Position numbers and translations under genes: made by a program
The notes under the pieces: model-generated
What the model was told of the DNA's origin: nothing
The model's database searches: none
Seen by the model: the letters and a program-made list of their open reading frames with translations, nothing else
Assembly (NCBI GenBank): GCA_023229175.1
Contig: JALNZV010000003.1
Coordinates: forward strand, 62,001 to 126,000
Origin: Tissierellaceae bacterium
GTDB lineage: Bacteria; Bacillota; Clostridia; Tissierellales; Tissierellaceae
Direction of reading: 5' to 3'
DNA length: 64,000 nt
Part shown: piece by piece, positions 52,448-61,642 of the stretch
Numbering within the stretch: the first letter of the stretch is position 1
How the letters are laid out: every line of letters begins with the position of its first letter

Positions 52448-53365
52448 TTCTTTGGATAGTTCCTTCAATTTTTCATATAGTTTTATTTCCTCTTCTGTGA
52501 GGCTATTGGGGTTTACTATGTGGATTTCCAGATATAGGTCCCCCCTATTTCCCTTCATATCCCTATACCCTTTCCCTGGAATTCTAATTCTCTTACCTGA
52601 AGAGATTAGCTTTGGAATATTTACTTTAATCTTTCCGTCTAATGTGCTTACCAATACTTGCTCTCCCAAAACGGATTGCCAAGAAAATATATTGAGTTGT
52701 GATATAATATTTAAGTCTTCAAGTCTATTTTTCCCGTCTTCAACAAAGTTTATTTTAAAAAGTATATCCCCGCTTATTCCCCATTTTTTACCTTTTACCC
52801 TCAATTTTTTCCCGGGCAATATTCCCTTTGGCACATTTACTGCTAAGGATTTGTTCTCTCCGCCAATATTTAATGCAACTTGTTTTTCCACACCGCTATA
52901 GCCCTCTTCTAAGGTGATGGTTAGTTCTGACTCATAGGATGGCGATGGCCTTTTCCCTGCCCTTTTGCCGCCAAATAAATTCCCCAAATCAAATCCCCCT
53001 CTTCCCCCTCTGCCAGTGCTATCGTTCATACCTCCAAAAAACATATTAAAAAAGTCACTGAAGTCTCCGTCAGATGTGGAATAGGTGTAAGTATGACCGC
53101 CAAATCCATATTGAGAGGGATCAAAATGTTGTCCATTGGTGAAATTATACCCGGAACCAAATGTATCGTATTTTTTCTTCTTTTCCTCATCTCCTAGGAC
53201 TTCATAGGCTTCGTTGATTTCCTTAAACTTTTCTTGGGCTTTGGAGTCATCTGGATTTAAATCAGGGTGGTATTTCTTAGCTAATTTTCTATAGGATTTT
53301 TTTATTTCATCTTGAGATGCACTTTTATCTACTTCCAATACTTTATAATAATCTTTATACTCCAT
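52445..53365 (-). CDS. DnaJ/CbpA-like co-chaperone without zinc finger
   Basis: A 306-aa J-domain protein: J domain 1-70 with HPD (His33), a Gly/Phe-rich region (75-140), and the C-terminal peptide-binding domain (150-300, VNVPKGILPGKKLRVKGKKW, IPGKGYRDMKGNRGDLYLEI). The four CxxCxGxG repeats of DnaJ are absent, so it is CbpA-like and works with DnaK. A perfect CtsR operator precedes it, so it is likely heat-shock induced. It is a single gene. Confidence 0.9.
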   Translation of the reverse strand: MEYKDYYKVLEVDKSASQDEIKKSYRKLAKKYHPDLNPDDSKAQEKFKEINEAYEVLGDEEKKKKYDTFGSGYNFTNGQHFDPSQYGFGGHTYTYSTSDGDFSDFFNMFFGGMNDSTGRGGRGGFDLGNLFGGKRAGKRPSPSYESELTITLEEGYSGVEKQVALNIGGENKSLAVNVPKGILPGKKLRVKGKKWGISGDILFKINFVEDGKNRLEDLNIISQLNIFSWQSVLGEQVLVSTLDGKIKVNIPKLISSGKRIRIPGKGYRDMKGNRGDLYLEIHIVNPNSLTEEEIKLYEKLKELSKE

Positions 53366-53391
53366 TTAATCTTACTCCTTTTAGTATATGA

Positions 53392-53408
53392 TTTGACCTT
53401 CTTTGACC
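53392..53408 (-). promoter_or_regulatory. CtsR operator
   Basis: Minus strand GGTCAAAGAAGGTCAAA, a match to the CtsR heptad direct repeat (GGTCAAA-N3-GGTCAAA). It lies 27 bp upstream of the DnaJ-like start, in the promoter region. Confidence 0.87.
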
Positions 53409-53611
53409 TTAAGTTAATTATATCTGTTTCCACGTCGCAAATCAATACAATAAATCCCACAATATAATTGCAATTATAGATTTCGGCAAATAAATATACT
53501 ACATTAAAAATTTATTGGGAATAATATGCTTATAGCCAACTAACTTTCTATGCCAACAGCTGATTTAATTGTGTACATAAGTTGTTGTAAAGTATTAATG
53601 AGGTGAATACT

Positions 53612-54007
53612 GTGACAGATATAAAAAACCCATTGAATCACAATGAAATTGGGCTTAGGATTAGACAAGAAAGAGATAAATTAGGTTTATCCAGAGAAAA
53701 ATTTGCTGAACTGGTAGGTCTATCCGCCTTCTTTATTGGCCAAATCGAAAGAGGAGACCGTAAAATGAGCATAGATACATTAGTTGCGATTTCTGACATT
53801 TTAAATGTATCTGTAGATTATCTGTTATTTGGCCTTACCCATTATATGGAGAATATCGTGGTCATGGAGACCTATGACAATATTTACAAAGAATCGACAG
53901 ATGAAGAGATTAGAGAACTTTTAGAAATCCTTAAGGGAAGTACAGACAGACAAATTTCCGTTATTAAGGATATTTGTAAAGTTGTATTGCCATCCATTAG
54001 AAAATAG
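53612..54007 (+). CDS. XRE-family HTH regulator
   Basis: A 131-aa regulator. HTH at about 12-65: IGLRIRQERDKLGLSREKFA, then VGLSAFFIGQIERGDRKMSI; the C-terminal half is helical and probably dimerises. Start GTG 53612 lies 6 nt after GAGGTG; the GTG nine bases earlier would overlap that site. It is single, with its own terminator, beside the copper operon. Targets unknown. Confidence 0.8.
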   Translation: MTDIKNPLNHNEIGLRIRQERDKLGLSREKFAELVGLSAFFIGQIERGDRKMSIDTLVAISDILNVSVDYLLFGLTHYMENIVVMETYDNIYKESTDEEIRELLEILKGSTDRQISVIKDICKVVLPSIRK

Positions 54008-54034
54008 CTAAGATAAATCTTAGCTATTTATTTT
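54002..54034. terminator. Bidirectional terminator
   Basis: AAATAGCTAAGAT / ATCTTAGCTATTT, between the HTH gene and csoR. Confidence 0.85.
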
Positions 54035-54297
54035 ATATATCTGTCAATTATATTTATTATTTCCTCTATCTTTTCTTCTCCTTGATCTTCACTCTCTAAA
54101 ATTGCCGTGGCTACACAGGACCTAATATGTGTATTTAGTACATCTATATTTGCCTTTTTTAATAGTCCAATGGCAGATAGAATCTGTGTAGATATATCTA
54201 CACAGTATCTACCTTCTTCTAGCATTTTTATAATGCCGTCTAATTGTCCTCTGGCTGTTTTAAGTTTAATAGCTGCCCTTTTTTTACCTTCGTCCAT
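54028..54297 (-). CDS. csoR: Copper-sensing repressor CsoR
   Basis: An 89-aa four-helix CsoR/RcnR-family repressor. The Cu(I) ligands are Cys32, His57 and Cys61 (RYCVDIST, NTHIRSCVA), the copper-type set. Apo protein represses and Cu(I) releases it. It is the last gene of copA-copZ-csoR, 13 bp after copZ, so the operon regulates itself. Confidence 0.92.
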   Translation of the reverse strand: MDEGKKRAAIKLKTARGQLDGIIKMLEEGRYCVDISTQILSAIGLLKKANIDVLNTHIRSCVATAILESEDQGEEKIEEIINIIDRYIK

Positions 54298-54310
54298 AGG
54301 ATCACTACCC

Positions 54311-54517
54311 TTATTTTATTTCTACTACTTCATAGCCTGCTTCCTCTATGGCTTCTGTAATCAGATTATCCTTTAGTCCTTCGCCTTCTATATTTACCTT
54401 TTTTGTCTCTAAATCTACATCAACTTTTTTTACACCTGTCAATGCTCCTACTGCATTTTTTACTGCCATTACGCAGTGCATACATGTCATACCCTCAACT
54501 GTTAAAACTTTTTCCAT
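54311..54517 (-). CDS. copZ: Copper chaperone CopZ
   Basis: A 68-aa single heavy-metal-associated (HMA) domain with the GMTCMHC motif (Cys12, Cys15). It delivers Cu(I) to CopA and CsoR. It lies 32 bp downstream of copA. Unlike the first HMA domain of copA here, both cysteines are encoded by Cys codons. Confidence 0.93.
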   Translation of the reverse strand: MEKVLTVEGMTCMHCVMAVKNAVGALTGVKKVDVDLETKKVNIEGEGLKDNLITEAIEEAGYEVVEIK

Positions 54518-54549
54518 TTTAATTCCTCCTATTTTTTCAATTTATAATA

Positions 54550-56922
54550 TTATTTAAACCTTTTTAACCTTAAAGAGTTCGATACTACTGAAACTGAACT
54601 AAATGCCATGGCAGCTCCTGCTATCATAGGATCTAAAAATCCAAGGACTGCAAAGGGTATCCCTATGCTATTGTAGAAAAATGCCCAAAATAGATTTTGA
54701 ATTATAGTCCTCATGGTTCTATGGCTTAATCTAATGGCCGTTACGACTCCCTGCAAATCCCCTCTCATAAGGGTTATATCGGCAGCTTCCATGGCTACAT
54801 CTGTACCTGTACCTATGGCAAATCCAACATCTGCCTCTGCAAGGGCTGGTGCATCGTTGATTCCATCTCCTACCATGCCTACGTGTTTACCTTCTGATTT
54901 TATCTTTGCCACTACCTCTGCCTTGTTTTCAGGAAGTACCTCTGCCAATACGTTTGTTATACCCACGTCCTTAGCAATTGCTCTGGCAGTCCTTTCGTTG
55001 TCTCCAGTTATCATATATACATCTAGACCCATTTTTTGTAAGTCTTCGATTGCCTTTTTCGATGTATCCTTTATTTGATCGGCTACTGCTATTATACCAG
55101 ATATTTTTCCCTCTATGCCCATGAGCATTGCTGTCTTTCCTTCTTCCTCCATGTGGAGCAATATATCTTCGCCATCCTCAATGGAGATGTCATTATCAGT
55201 CATTAATTTTCTATTTCCTATTAATACAACCTTTCCTTCTAATGTGGCCTTAAGCCCTTTGCCAGGTATTGCAATAAATTCTTCAGGATCTGATAATTTA
55301 ATGAGCTCCTCTTCTGCTTTCTTTACTATGGATTGTCCCAAGGGGTGCTCAGAGGTCTTTTCTACGGATGCTGCTATTCTCAATATTTCATCTCTTTCCC
55401 ATTGGTGGAAGTTATATATATCCGTTACCTCCGGCTCTCCTTTTGTTATGGTACCTGTCTTGTCAAATACAATTGCATTTATTTTATGGGCTCTTTCCAG
55501 ATGTTCTCCTGATTTAATCAAAATCCCATTTTCTGCCCCTTTGCCTGTACCTACCATGATTGCCGTAGGTGTGGCCAATCCCAATGCACAGGGACATGCT
55601 ATGACTAGAACTGCCACCGCATTAATGAGACCTGTATTTAAATTTCCCTTTAGGAAATAAAATCCTAAAAATGTGGCAACGGCAATAGCAACTACTACTG
55701 GTACAAATACCCCTGATATTTTATCTGCCAACCTTTGAACTGGTGCCTTGGAACCTTGTGCGTCCTCAACTAGCTTTATTATTTGAGATAATACAGTATC
55801 CTTACCTATTTTCGTTGCTCTAAATCTAAATGTCCCAAATTTATTTATTGTGGCACCAATTACCTCGTCGTCTATGGTCTTATCTATGGGAATACTTTCC
55901 CCAGTAATCATGGATTCGTCTACAGCGGAATTTCCCTCTACTATTATACCATCTACAGGAATTTTTTCTCCCGGTCTAACTACTATTACATCACCTATTT
56001 CCACCTTCTCTATGGGTATATCTGCTTCTATTCCATCTCTTATGACCCTCGCGGTCTTTGGCTGTAATCCCATTAACTTTTTAATTGCCTCGGAAGTTTT
56101 TCCCTTGGCTATTGCCTCAAAGGTTTTACCTAGCAATATAAGGGTTATAATCACTGCTGAAGCTTCAAAGTAATATTCGTGTACTCCAGTAAATAAGTTG
56201 AATATACTATAGAAGTAAGCTGCCGATGTGCCCATGGAAACTAAAACATCCATATTGGCACCTCCCCCCCTAAGGGAGTTAAAAGCACCTTTGTAGTATC
56301 TATATCCTATGCCAAATTGTACTGGCGTTGCCAACAGTAACTGGAACCACCCATTGCCTAATATATTATCTATTCCCGCCATGTGGAAAAACATGGCAGA
56401 AAATAGTGGTAAACTCAATGCAGCTGATATAAAGAAAGAAGTTTTAAGGGATTTAATCTCCTTTTCCCTCAGTTCTTTTTCCCTATCTAAATCTCTTTCC
56501 ACTTCTACTTCAGCCTTGTACCCTGCTTTTTCTACAACATTCACTAAATCAAATTCATCTATTGAACCAGAAGGGTACTCTATTACAGCCTTATTTGTGG
56601 TGAGGTTTACATTGGCATTTACTACACCTTCCATTTTATTTAGAGCCTTCTCGACCCTAGCGGAGCAAGCAGCACAGGTCATTCCCTCAACTAATAGGAC
56701 CTTTTTTATAAGCGGCACCTCATAGCCTGCTTTTTCAATTGCCTTAATTAAATCATCTGATGTAACCTTGTTTGGATCAAAATCTATATTAGCCTTATTC
56801 GATATTAAATTTACAGATGCTGATATTACACCTTCTATTTTGTCGAGAGCCTTCTCGACTCTGCTTGAGCAAGATGCTCAGGTCATACCCAATACATCTA
56901 TGCTAATTTTTTTAGTTGACAC
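54550..56922 (-). CDS. copA: Cu(I)-exporting P1B-type ATPase, candidate selenoprotein (Sec15)
   Basis: From GTG 56922 (AAGGAG 7 nt upstream) the frame opens MSTKKISIDVLGMT, meets TGA at 56880-56878, then continues ASCSSRVEKALDKI to TAA, 790 aa. The TGA is the first Cys of the HMA1 metal motif, so the site reads GMT-U-A-S-C. HMA2 (from residue 72) has the ordinary GMTCAAC, Cys83 and Cys86. Then come the membrane CPC (443-445), DKTGT with Asp487, SEHPLG and GDGINDAPALAEAD. A start after the TGA would be GTG 56718, which lacks a ribosome site. A 7-bp hairpin with AGGC loop follows the TGA by 25 nt. Together with copZ and csoR it makes a copper-export operon. Confidence 0.85.
56842..56859 (-). 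promoter_or_regulatory. Bacterial SECIS-like hairpin in copA
   Basis: Minus strand GTCGAGA / TCTCGAC perfect 7-bp stem closing an AGGC loop (56852-56849). The loop begins 25 nt after the TGA and carries GG, like the loop of the thioredoxin-fold gene. Confidence 0.75.
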
Positions 56923-56944
56923 ATTATCACTCCTTCTTTCCCCT

Positions 56945-56996
56945 CCCCCCTGGTGGGGGTGTAATTATATTATACACCTATACTTTATTATGTCAA
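56945..56996 (-). promoter_or_regulatory. copA promoter and probable CsoR operator
   Basis: Minus strand TTGACA (56991-56996), 16-bp spacer, TATAAT (56969-56974). Just downstream, CCCCC-ACCA-GGGGG (56946-56959) is a G/C inverted repeat typical of CsoR operators. Confidence 0.75.
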
Positions 56997-57123
56997 TAAT
57001 AAAAAAAAGAATGAATACGATGTAATTAAAGATGGGATTTCCCTACAAGTAAAATAATTTTTAAAATCTTTGTATCCTTTTGTTCTTTTTTGTCTTTTTG
57101 CATTAATATATGCCAAGTTTCTA

Positions 57124-57180
57124 TTGCTATTATAGCCATAATATATTATACTTAATTAAGGATATTGATAATCATTATCA
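57124..57180 (+). promoter_or_regulatory. feo promoter with Fur box
   Basis: TTGCTA (57124-57129), 17-bp spacer, TATACT (57147-57152). A perfect 7-1-7 Fur box TGATAATCATTATCA lies at 57166-57180, just after the expected start site, so iron-bound Fur should block transcription. Confidence 0.85.
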
Positions 57181-57220
57181 TTACTATTGTCTTACATAAT
57201 TGTTTGGAAGGATGATTGCC

Positions 57221-57466
57221 ATGGAATTTATACCATTAACTTCCCTGAGACCTCGCGATTATGCAAGGGTAAAAGGAATTTCTGGATGTTATAAAGCAAA
57301 AAAAAGATTATACGAATTAGGTTTATATAGGGATTCTGTTGTGAAGGTTGTAAAGAACGACTTTGGCCCCGTTATACTCAATCTGTCAGGAAACAAATTG
57401 GCCTTGGGGCGAAAACTAGCCTCAAAGGTAATGGTAGAGCTCTATGTAAAACCAAATAGACGGTGA
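57221..57466 (+). CDS. feoA: Ferrous iron transport protein A
   Basis: An 81-aa SH3-like protein: LTSLRPRDYARVKGISGCYK, RLYELGLYRDSVVKVV, LALGRKLASKVMVEL. It assists FeoB at the membrane. Start ATG 57221 follows GGAAGGAT with 8-nt spacing; the upstream TTG has no site. It is the first gene of feoABC under the Fur box. Confidence 0.88.
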   Translation: MEFIPLTSLRPRDYARVKGISGCYKAKKRLYELGLYRDSVVKVVKNDFGPVILNLSGNKLALGRKLASKVMVELYVKPNRR

Positions 57467-57494
57467 TTGTCAAAATATTTAAGGAGGACTTATC

Positions 57495-59486
57495 ATGAAT
57501 ACTATTGCTCTAGTGGGTAATCCCAACAGCGGAAAAACCACATTGTTCAATGCCTTAACTGGGTCTAACCAGCATATTGGCAACTGGCCAGGGGTTACAG
57601 TAGAGAAAAAAGAAGGAAAATTTAAATATAAGGGCAGTCAATATACCGTTGTGGATTTGCCTGGAACTTATAGCCTTGGGGCCTATTCCGAAGACGAGGT
57701 AGTTGCTCGCAACTATATACTTACTGGAAACCCTGATATTGTTATAAATGTCGTAGATGCAACAAATATAGAGAGAAACCTATACCTTACCACCCAATTA
57801 ATGGAGATGGGAGTGAAGGTAGTCATCGCACTTAATATGATGGATGAAGCCAAGCAAAAGAAGATTGAAATTGACTTGGACAGCCTTTCTAGAAGCTTAG
57901 GTATCCCCATTGTAGCTACCATAGCATCTAAAAATAAGGGTTTGGAAGACTTGATTGAAAAAGCCATAGAGTTTTCCAATAGAAACGAATATTCCTCCAT
58001 TGATTTTAGTTATGGTGAGGATATAGACAGAGAAATTGAGAAAATTAAAGAAATACTTGATAATTCAAATATCGAATACCCTACAAAATGGCTTGCAGTA
58101 AAGCTATTGGAAGGCGATGAAGAAATTCATAGCCTTATAGAGGGAAAGGTTTCTATACCCAAAGAAAGACTTATGCCTGTAGGAGATGGCTCTGTTGAAT
58201 ACGAATTGGAGTTAGTGGATAGAAGATACGATTTCATTGGCAATATAGTAGGTAAATCTGTTAGAAAACCAATGGAAGATGTTGAAAACCTAACTGATAA
58301 AATCGATAAAATCGTTACTCATAAGTATTTTGGAATACCCATCTTTGCTTTAATTATGTTTGTAGTTTTTCAACTAACTTTCGTCATTGGCGAAGATTTA
58401 CTTGGGGAATTTGTCGTAGATATAGTAGATGCTATTGGGGACTTTGTAGTTCATATATTGACTATTGCACATTCTCCTGAATGGATAAAATCCTTTGTAT
58501 CTGAGGGGATATTTGGCGGCATCGGTGCTGTCTTTGAATTTATCCCATTAATAGTCGTACTGTACTTTTTCATTGGAATATTAGAAGACACGGGATATAT
58601 GGCTAGGGCAGCATATGTAATGGATGGCCTTATGAGGTCAGTGGGGCTTCACGGCAAAAGCTTTATTTCCATGATTGTAGGATTTGGCTGCAATGTGCCG
58701 GGAATTATGTCAACTAGGACCTTAGAGGATAAGAAAGATAGAATGATTGCAATTCTAATTAATCCCTTTATGTCCTGTGGAGCTAGACTTCCAATATATT
58801 TAGTGTTTATTGCTGCATTTTTCCCTAAGAATGGTGGAATTGTATTATTCTCACTCTATGCCTTGGGAATTATAATGGCATTAATAGTCGGTAAAATATT
58901 TTCAAAGACCTTATTTAAAGGGGAAGCATCTCATTTCATAATGGAGCTGCCACCTTACAGAATGCCCATTTTTAAATATGTGGTTAGAGATATGTGGGAT
59001 AAGGTCTGGGATTTCATATATAGGGCCGGGAGTATAATATTCATCGTCGTTTCGTTGCTTTGGATATTGTCTGTGTTGCCCTTCGGAGTTGAACCTTATA
59101 GCCAAGATAGTATATTGGGTCAAATAGGGACATTTTTAGCTCCAATATTTAAACCTGCTGGGTTTGGGACATGGCAGGCGACAGTCAGTTTATTTGCGGG
59201 CATAGCTGCAAAAGAAGCAGTAGTAGCTATTTTGGGCATGGTCTATGCTGGAGTCAGCGAAGGATCTCAATTAGTTGCTGCACTACAAAGTGTATTCACT
59301 CCTTTAACAGCTATGGCCTTTATGGTAATGACCCTTTTGTATACCCCTTGTACTGCAGTTATCGCAACTGTGAAAAGGGAAACAAACTCTGGTAAGTGGG
59401 CAGTCTTTATGGCTATATATCCCTTTGTTATCGGTTGGATAGCTGCAGTTTTAATTTATCAAGTGGGAAGCCTTTTGGGTTTTTAA
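57495..59486 (+). CDS. feoB: Ferrous iron transporter FeoB
   Basis: A 663-aa membrane Fe2+ transporter with an N-terminal GTPase: G1 GNPNSGKTT (8-16), G3 DLPGTYSL, G4 NMMDE; then a helical regulatory domain and two Gate motifs (VGFGCNVPGIMSTRTLEDKK, ASLFAGIAAKEAVVA-type). The ribosome site is TTAAGGAGG. It lies between feoA and the FeoC-like gene and is iron regulated. Confidence 0.96.
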   Translation: MNTIALVGNPNSGKTTLFNALTGSNQHIGNWPGVTVEKKEGKFKYKGSQYTVVDLPGTYSLGAYSEDEVVARNYILTGNPDIVINVVDATNIERNLYLTTQLMEMGVKVVIALNMMDEAKQKKIEIDLDSLSRSLGIPIVATIASKNKGLEDLIEKAIEFSNRNEYSSIDFSYGEDIDREIEKIKEILDNSNIEYPTKWLAVKLLEGDEEIHSLIEGKVSIPKERLMPVGDGSVEYELELVDRRYDFIGNIVGKSVRKPMEDVENLTDKIDKIVTHKYFGIPIFALIMFVVFQLTFVIGEDLLGEFVVDIVDAIGDFVVHILTIAHSPEWIKSFVSEGIFGGIGAVFEFIPLIVVLYFFIGILEDTGYMARAAYVMDGLMRSVGLHGKSFISMIVGFGCNVPGIMSTRTLEDKKDRMIAILINPFMSCGARLPIYLVFIAAFFPKNGGIVLFSLYALGIIMALIVGKIFSKTLFKGEASHFIMELPPYRMPIFKYVVRDMWDKVWDFIYRAGSIIFIVVSLLWILSVLPFGVEPYSQDSILGQIGTFLAPIFKPAGFGTWQATVSLFAGIAAKEAVVAILGMVYAGVSEGSQLVAALQSVFTPLTAMAFMVMTLLYTPCTAVIATVKRETNSGKWAVFMAIYPFVIGWIAAVLIYQVGSLLGF

Positions 59487-59499
59487 GAGGAGTGATTTT

Positions 59500-59775
59500 A
59501 TGTTAAGGAAGGTCTTATATGAGATAAGCAAATCTAGATTATACTCTCCTTCTAACATTGCAAAAGAATTAAATATTTCTGAGGCCCTTGTAGAAGATGC
59601 CATAGGCCAATTAATCCGCATGGGGTATGTCTCCCAAGATGAGACTTCTCCTACATGCGACACAAAATGCAGTAGCTGTGCCTACTCTTCGGTGTGTAAC
59701 ACAGTTACTATCAAAACCCTTAGCATCACCTCCAAGGGAAAAACTTTATTGGAAAGAGAAGCTTCCATGGTGTAA
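59500..59775 (+). CDS. FeoC-like winged-helix protein with four Cys
   Basis: A 91-aa protein. Winged helix MLRKVLYEISKSRLYSPSNI, IAKELNISEALVEDAIGQLI, then Cys53, Cys57, Cys60 and Cys66 (CDTKCSSCAYSSVC), likely an Fe-S or O2-sensitive cluster as in FeoC. It follows feoB by 13 bp and ends the operon. FeoC proteins regulate FeoB stability or activity. Confidence 0.82.
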   Translation: MLRKVLYEISKSRLYSPSNIAKELNISEALVEDAIGQLIRMGYVSQDETSPTCDTKCSSCAYSSVCNTVTIKTLSITSKGKTLLEREASMV

Positions 59776-59796
59776 AATCCATGGAGGTTTTTTTAT
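59762..59796 (+). terminator. Terminator of the feo operon
   Basis: CTTCCATGG / CCATGGAGG hairpin with a TGTAAAAT loop and a T run. Confidence 0.85.
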
Positions 59797-60102
59797 TTAA
59801 ATATTTCACCGGGTATTTTGGAAAATTGCAAAATAAATTGGTGAAAAGGAAATTTTTGTATTTTACATTTTTATATGATATGATGATGTTAAGCTGTATA
59901 CTCATCCAGGACACAAGCCTTTAAAATTTATCCAACCCATAAACTGATTTGTTTTATATGCAATAAAATAGTTTTTATGTATATTATGGCCGGTCTATAA
60001 TATGCATTTTCATTTAGTTATTGACTATAGAGGGTTCTGTAGTCATTTGTTGTTCAATTGATTAAGTTATACAGAATCAAGAGAGGATTCGGTGATAGTA
60101 AA
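59797..60102. other. Intergenic stretch before the ATP-grasp gene
   Basis: About 300 bp, AT-rich. A TATAAT (59995-60000) and a TTGACT (60023-60028) suggest promoter elements. I see no RNA gene or credible ORF. Confidence 0.4.
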
Positions 60103-61107
60103 ATGAAGATTGGCGTATTTTGGAGAAAATTTAGAAATGTAGAATTTCAGAAAAAGCTTACACCTGATAATGTTTATGACGATGCATACGGAGAGGCATA
60201 TCAGCATTATGCAGCAATAAAAGAAGCAGGTTACAATGCCGTATTAATTGAGTGGAAAAAAGATCCTAGAGAAACCTACAAAACCTTGGTAAAGGAAAAA
60301 GTTGGTTTAATATTCAATGCTTCTAGTACGAAGGAAATAGCTTTTTTAGAGGCATTTAATATACCCTATGTAGGGTCAGGATTAGATTTGGTGGCAACTA
60401 ATAAAAGAGTAAGGAAAAATATAATATCCTATTATAAATTGCCAACTGCAAAGTTTGTAGTGGCAAATAGTCCAGATAATATTCCAAAGATTGATATGAA
60501 ATACCCCCTATTTGTAAAACCAATTAGCGGCAGAGGAAGTGCTGGTATAGACGAGGAAAATGTAATATATAGCTATGAACAATTGCCAAAAGTAGTAAAA
60601 AAGATTACAGATATAATAGGCCAACCAGCACTTATTGAAGAATTTATAAAAGGCAGGGAATTGACCGTTGGGATTATAGGATATGATAATCCCGAAGTGC
60701 TGCCATTATTGGAAATTGAATACAATTCTTCCTTAACAAATACCTATGAACATAAGATGTTTGACAATGAGATTATTAAATGTCCAATGGAGCTCCCCAT
60801 AGATGTAGAAAATAATATTAAAGAAATAGCATTGAAAGTGTATAAAGTACTAGGGGTAAAAGATTATGGCAGAATAGATATGATTTTAAGTGAAGACAAT
60901 ATACCTTATTTCTTAGAACTAAATACTTATGCAGGGCTTACCATGTCCAGTCGAAAAGGAGAAAAGGATGTACATCATGGCTATATGGGCTATATGGCAG
61001 AAGAATTAGGTTATAGTAGAAGTGAATTTATCGGCAAAATAGTTAAAAGTGCTATTGATAGATATGATTTACAAAGCATTAAAAAAGTTCCGACCAATGT
61101 TTCGTAA
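60103..61107 (+). CDS. ATP-grasp ligase, D-Ala-D-Ala-ligase-like
   Basis: A 334-aa ATP-grasp protein. N-terminal domain MKIGVFWRKFRNV onward, LIFNASSTKEIAFLEAFNIP; ATP-grasp core KYPLFVKPISGRGSAGIDEE and LIEEFIKGRELTVGIIGYDN; Mg site LGVKDYGRIDMILSEDN with FLELNTYAGLTMSSRKG. This resembles D-alanine-D-alanine ligase but is diverged in the substrate loop, so another carboxylate-amine ligase is possible. Start ATG 60103 lies about 8 nt after GGTGA; upstream in-frame codons lack good sites. It is a single gene. Confidence 0.8.
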   Translation: MKIGVFWRKFRNVEFQKKLTPDNVYDDAYGEAYQHYAAIKEAGYNAVLIEWKKDPRETYKTLVKEKVGLIFNASSTKEIAFLEAFNIPYVGSGLDLVATNKRVRKNIISYYKLPTAKFVVANSPDNIPKIDMKYPLFVKPISGRGSAGIDEENVIYSYEQLPKVVKKITDIIGQPALIEEFIKGRELTVGIIGYDNPEVLPLLEIEYNSSLTNTYEHKMFDNEIIKCPMELPIDVENNIKEIALKVYKVLGVKDYGRIDMILSEDNIPYFLELNTYAGLTMSSRKGEKDVHHGYMGYMAEELGYSRSEFIGKIVKSAIDRYDLQSIKKVPTNVS

Positions 61108-61200
61108 AAATTTTTTTATTATTTTCACATTTATGTGTTTAAAATAGTTTTTTTGGGTATATTATTAATAAATATATCACTAAGTATTTCATTATATTAC

Positions 61201-61229
61201 TTGACTAAAGTGATTTAGTGGTATATAAT
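61201..61229 (+). promoter_or_regulatory. Strong promoter of the candidate structured RNA
   Basis: TTGACT (61201-61206), 17-bp spacer, TATAAT (61224-61229), with no protein start nearby. Confidence 0.8.
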
Positions 61230-61235
61230 AAAGCT

Positions 61236-61632
61236 AGGTAGAACTTTAATTATTCCAACCTAATTGTATTGAGTATCAAATCCTAAGTATAGTATTAGGC
61301 AAGAATAACAGAAGTCTATGAAAATTGAATCAAAGTATCAAAGTAAATGCAGGGTTCTACTCTGTATATGATCCAAACTTAATAGTTGGAGTCAGAAGAA
61401 GTGTAAAGAAACTTCCTCTAAGACAAAGTAAAGCAGTGTAAGATTATTTCATGAGTACCCTAGTCGTATAGTAATATCAGATTTAAAGATTGGTAAATTT
61501 AAGCAGTTGGGAGTGTATTAAAGGATTGAGTTTAACAGAACCAAAATTCACAGGTTGGAATAATTGCAAAGAGTTCTATTCAAAATGATGGGTAATTTCT
61601 AGAAGATTAGAAATTGCCCATCTATATTTTTT
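61236..61632 (+). ncRNA. Candidate structured non-coding RNA, about 400 nt, unidentified
   Basis: The span begins 7 nt after a strong promoter and ends at a strong terminator. The 5' strand 61240-61261 (AGAACTTT, AATTATTCC, AACCT) pairs with 61552-61577 (AGGTT, GGAATAATT, AAAGAGTTCT) apart from a 4-nt bulge, forming a closing helix. Inside are small hairpins CCTAA/TTAGG and GAAGT/ACTTC. I recognise no known class: RNase P, tmRNA, 6S and SRP motifs are absent. A 38-codon ORF (TTG 61329 to 61442) exists but has no ribosome site. The alternative is a MITE-like element with terminal repeats. Confidence 0.65.
61587..61632 (+). terminator. Terminator of the candidate structured RNA
   Basis: GATGGGTAATTTCTA / TAGAAATTGCCCATC (one mismatch) with a GAAGAT loop, followed by TATATTTTTT. 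Confidence 0.88.
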
Positions 61633-61642
61633 GCCCTCTTTG

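Noticed and set aside
56719..56922. Treating the first HMA domain of copA as a decayed pseudo-domain
   Set aside because: Apart from the single TGA the frame is intact, motif residues are kept, the start has a fine ribosome site, and a SECIS-like hairpin is correctly placed.
61329..61442. A 38-codon ORF inside the candidate RNA
   Set aside because: TTG start without a ribosome site; the length is expected by chance in AT-rich DNA. Kept only as an alternative note.
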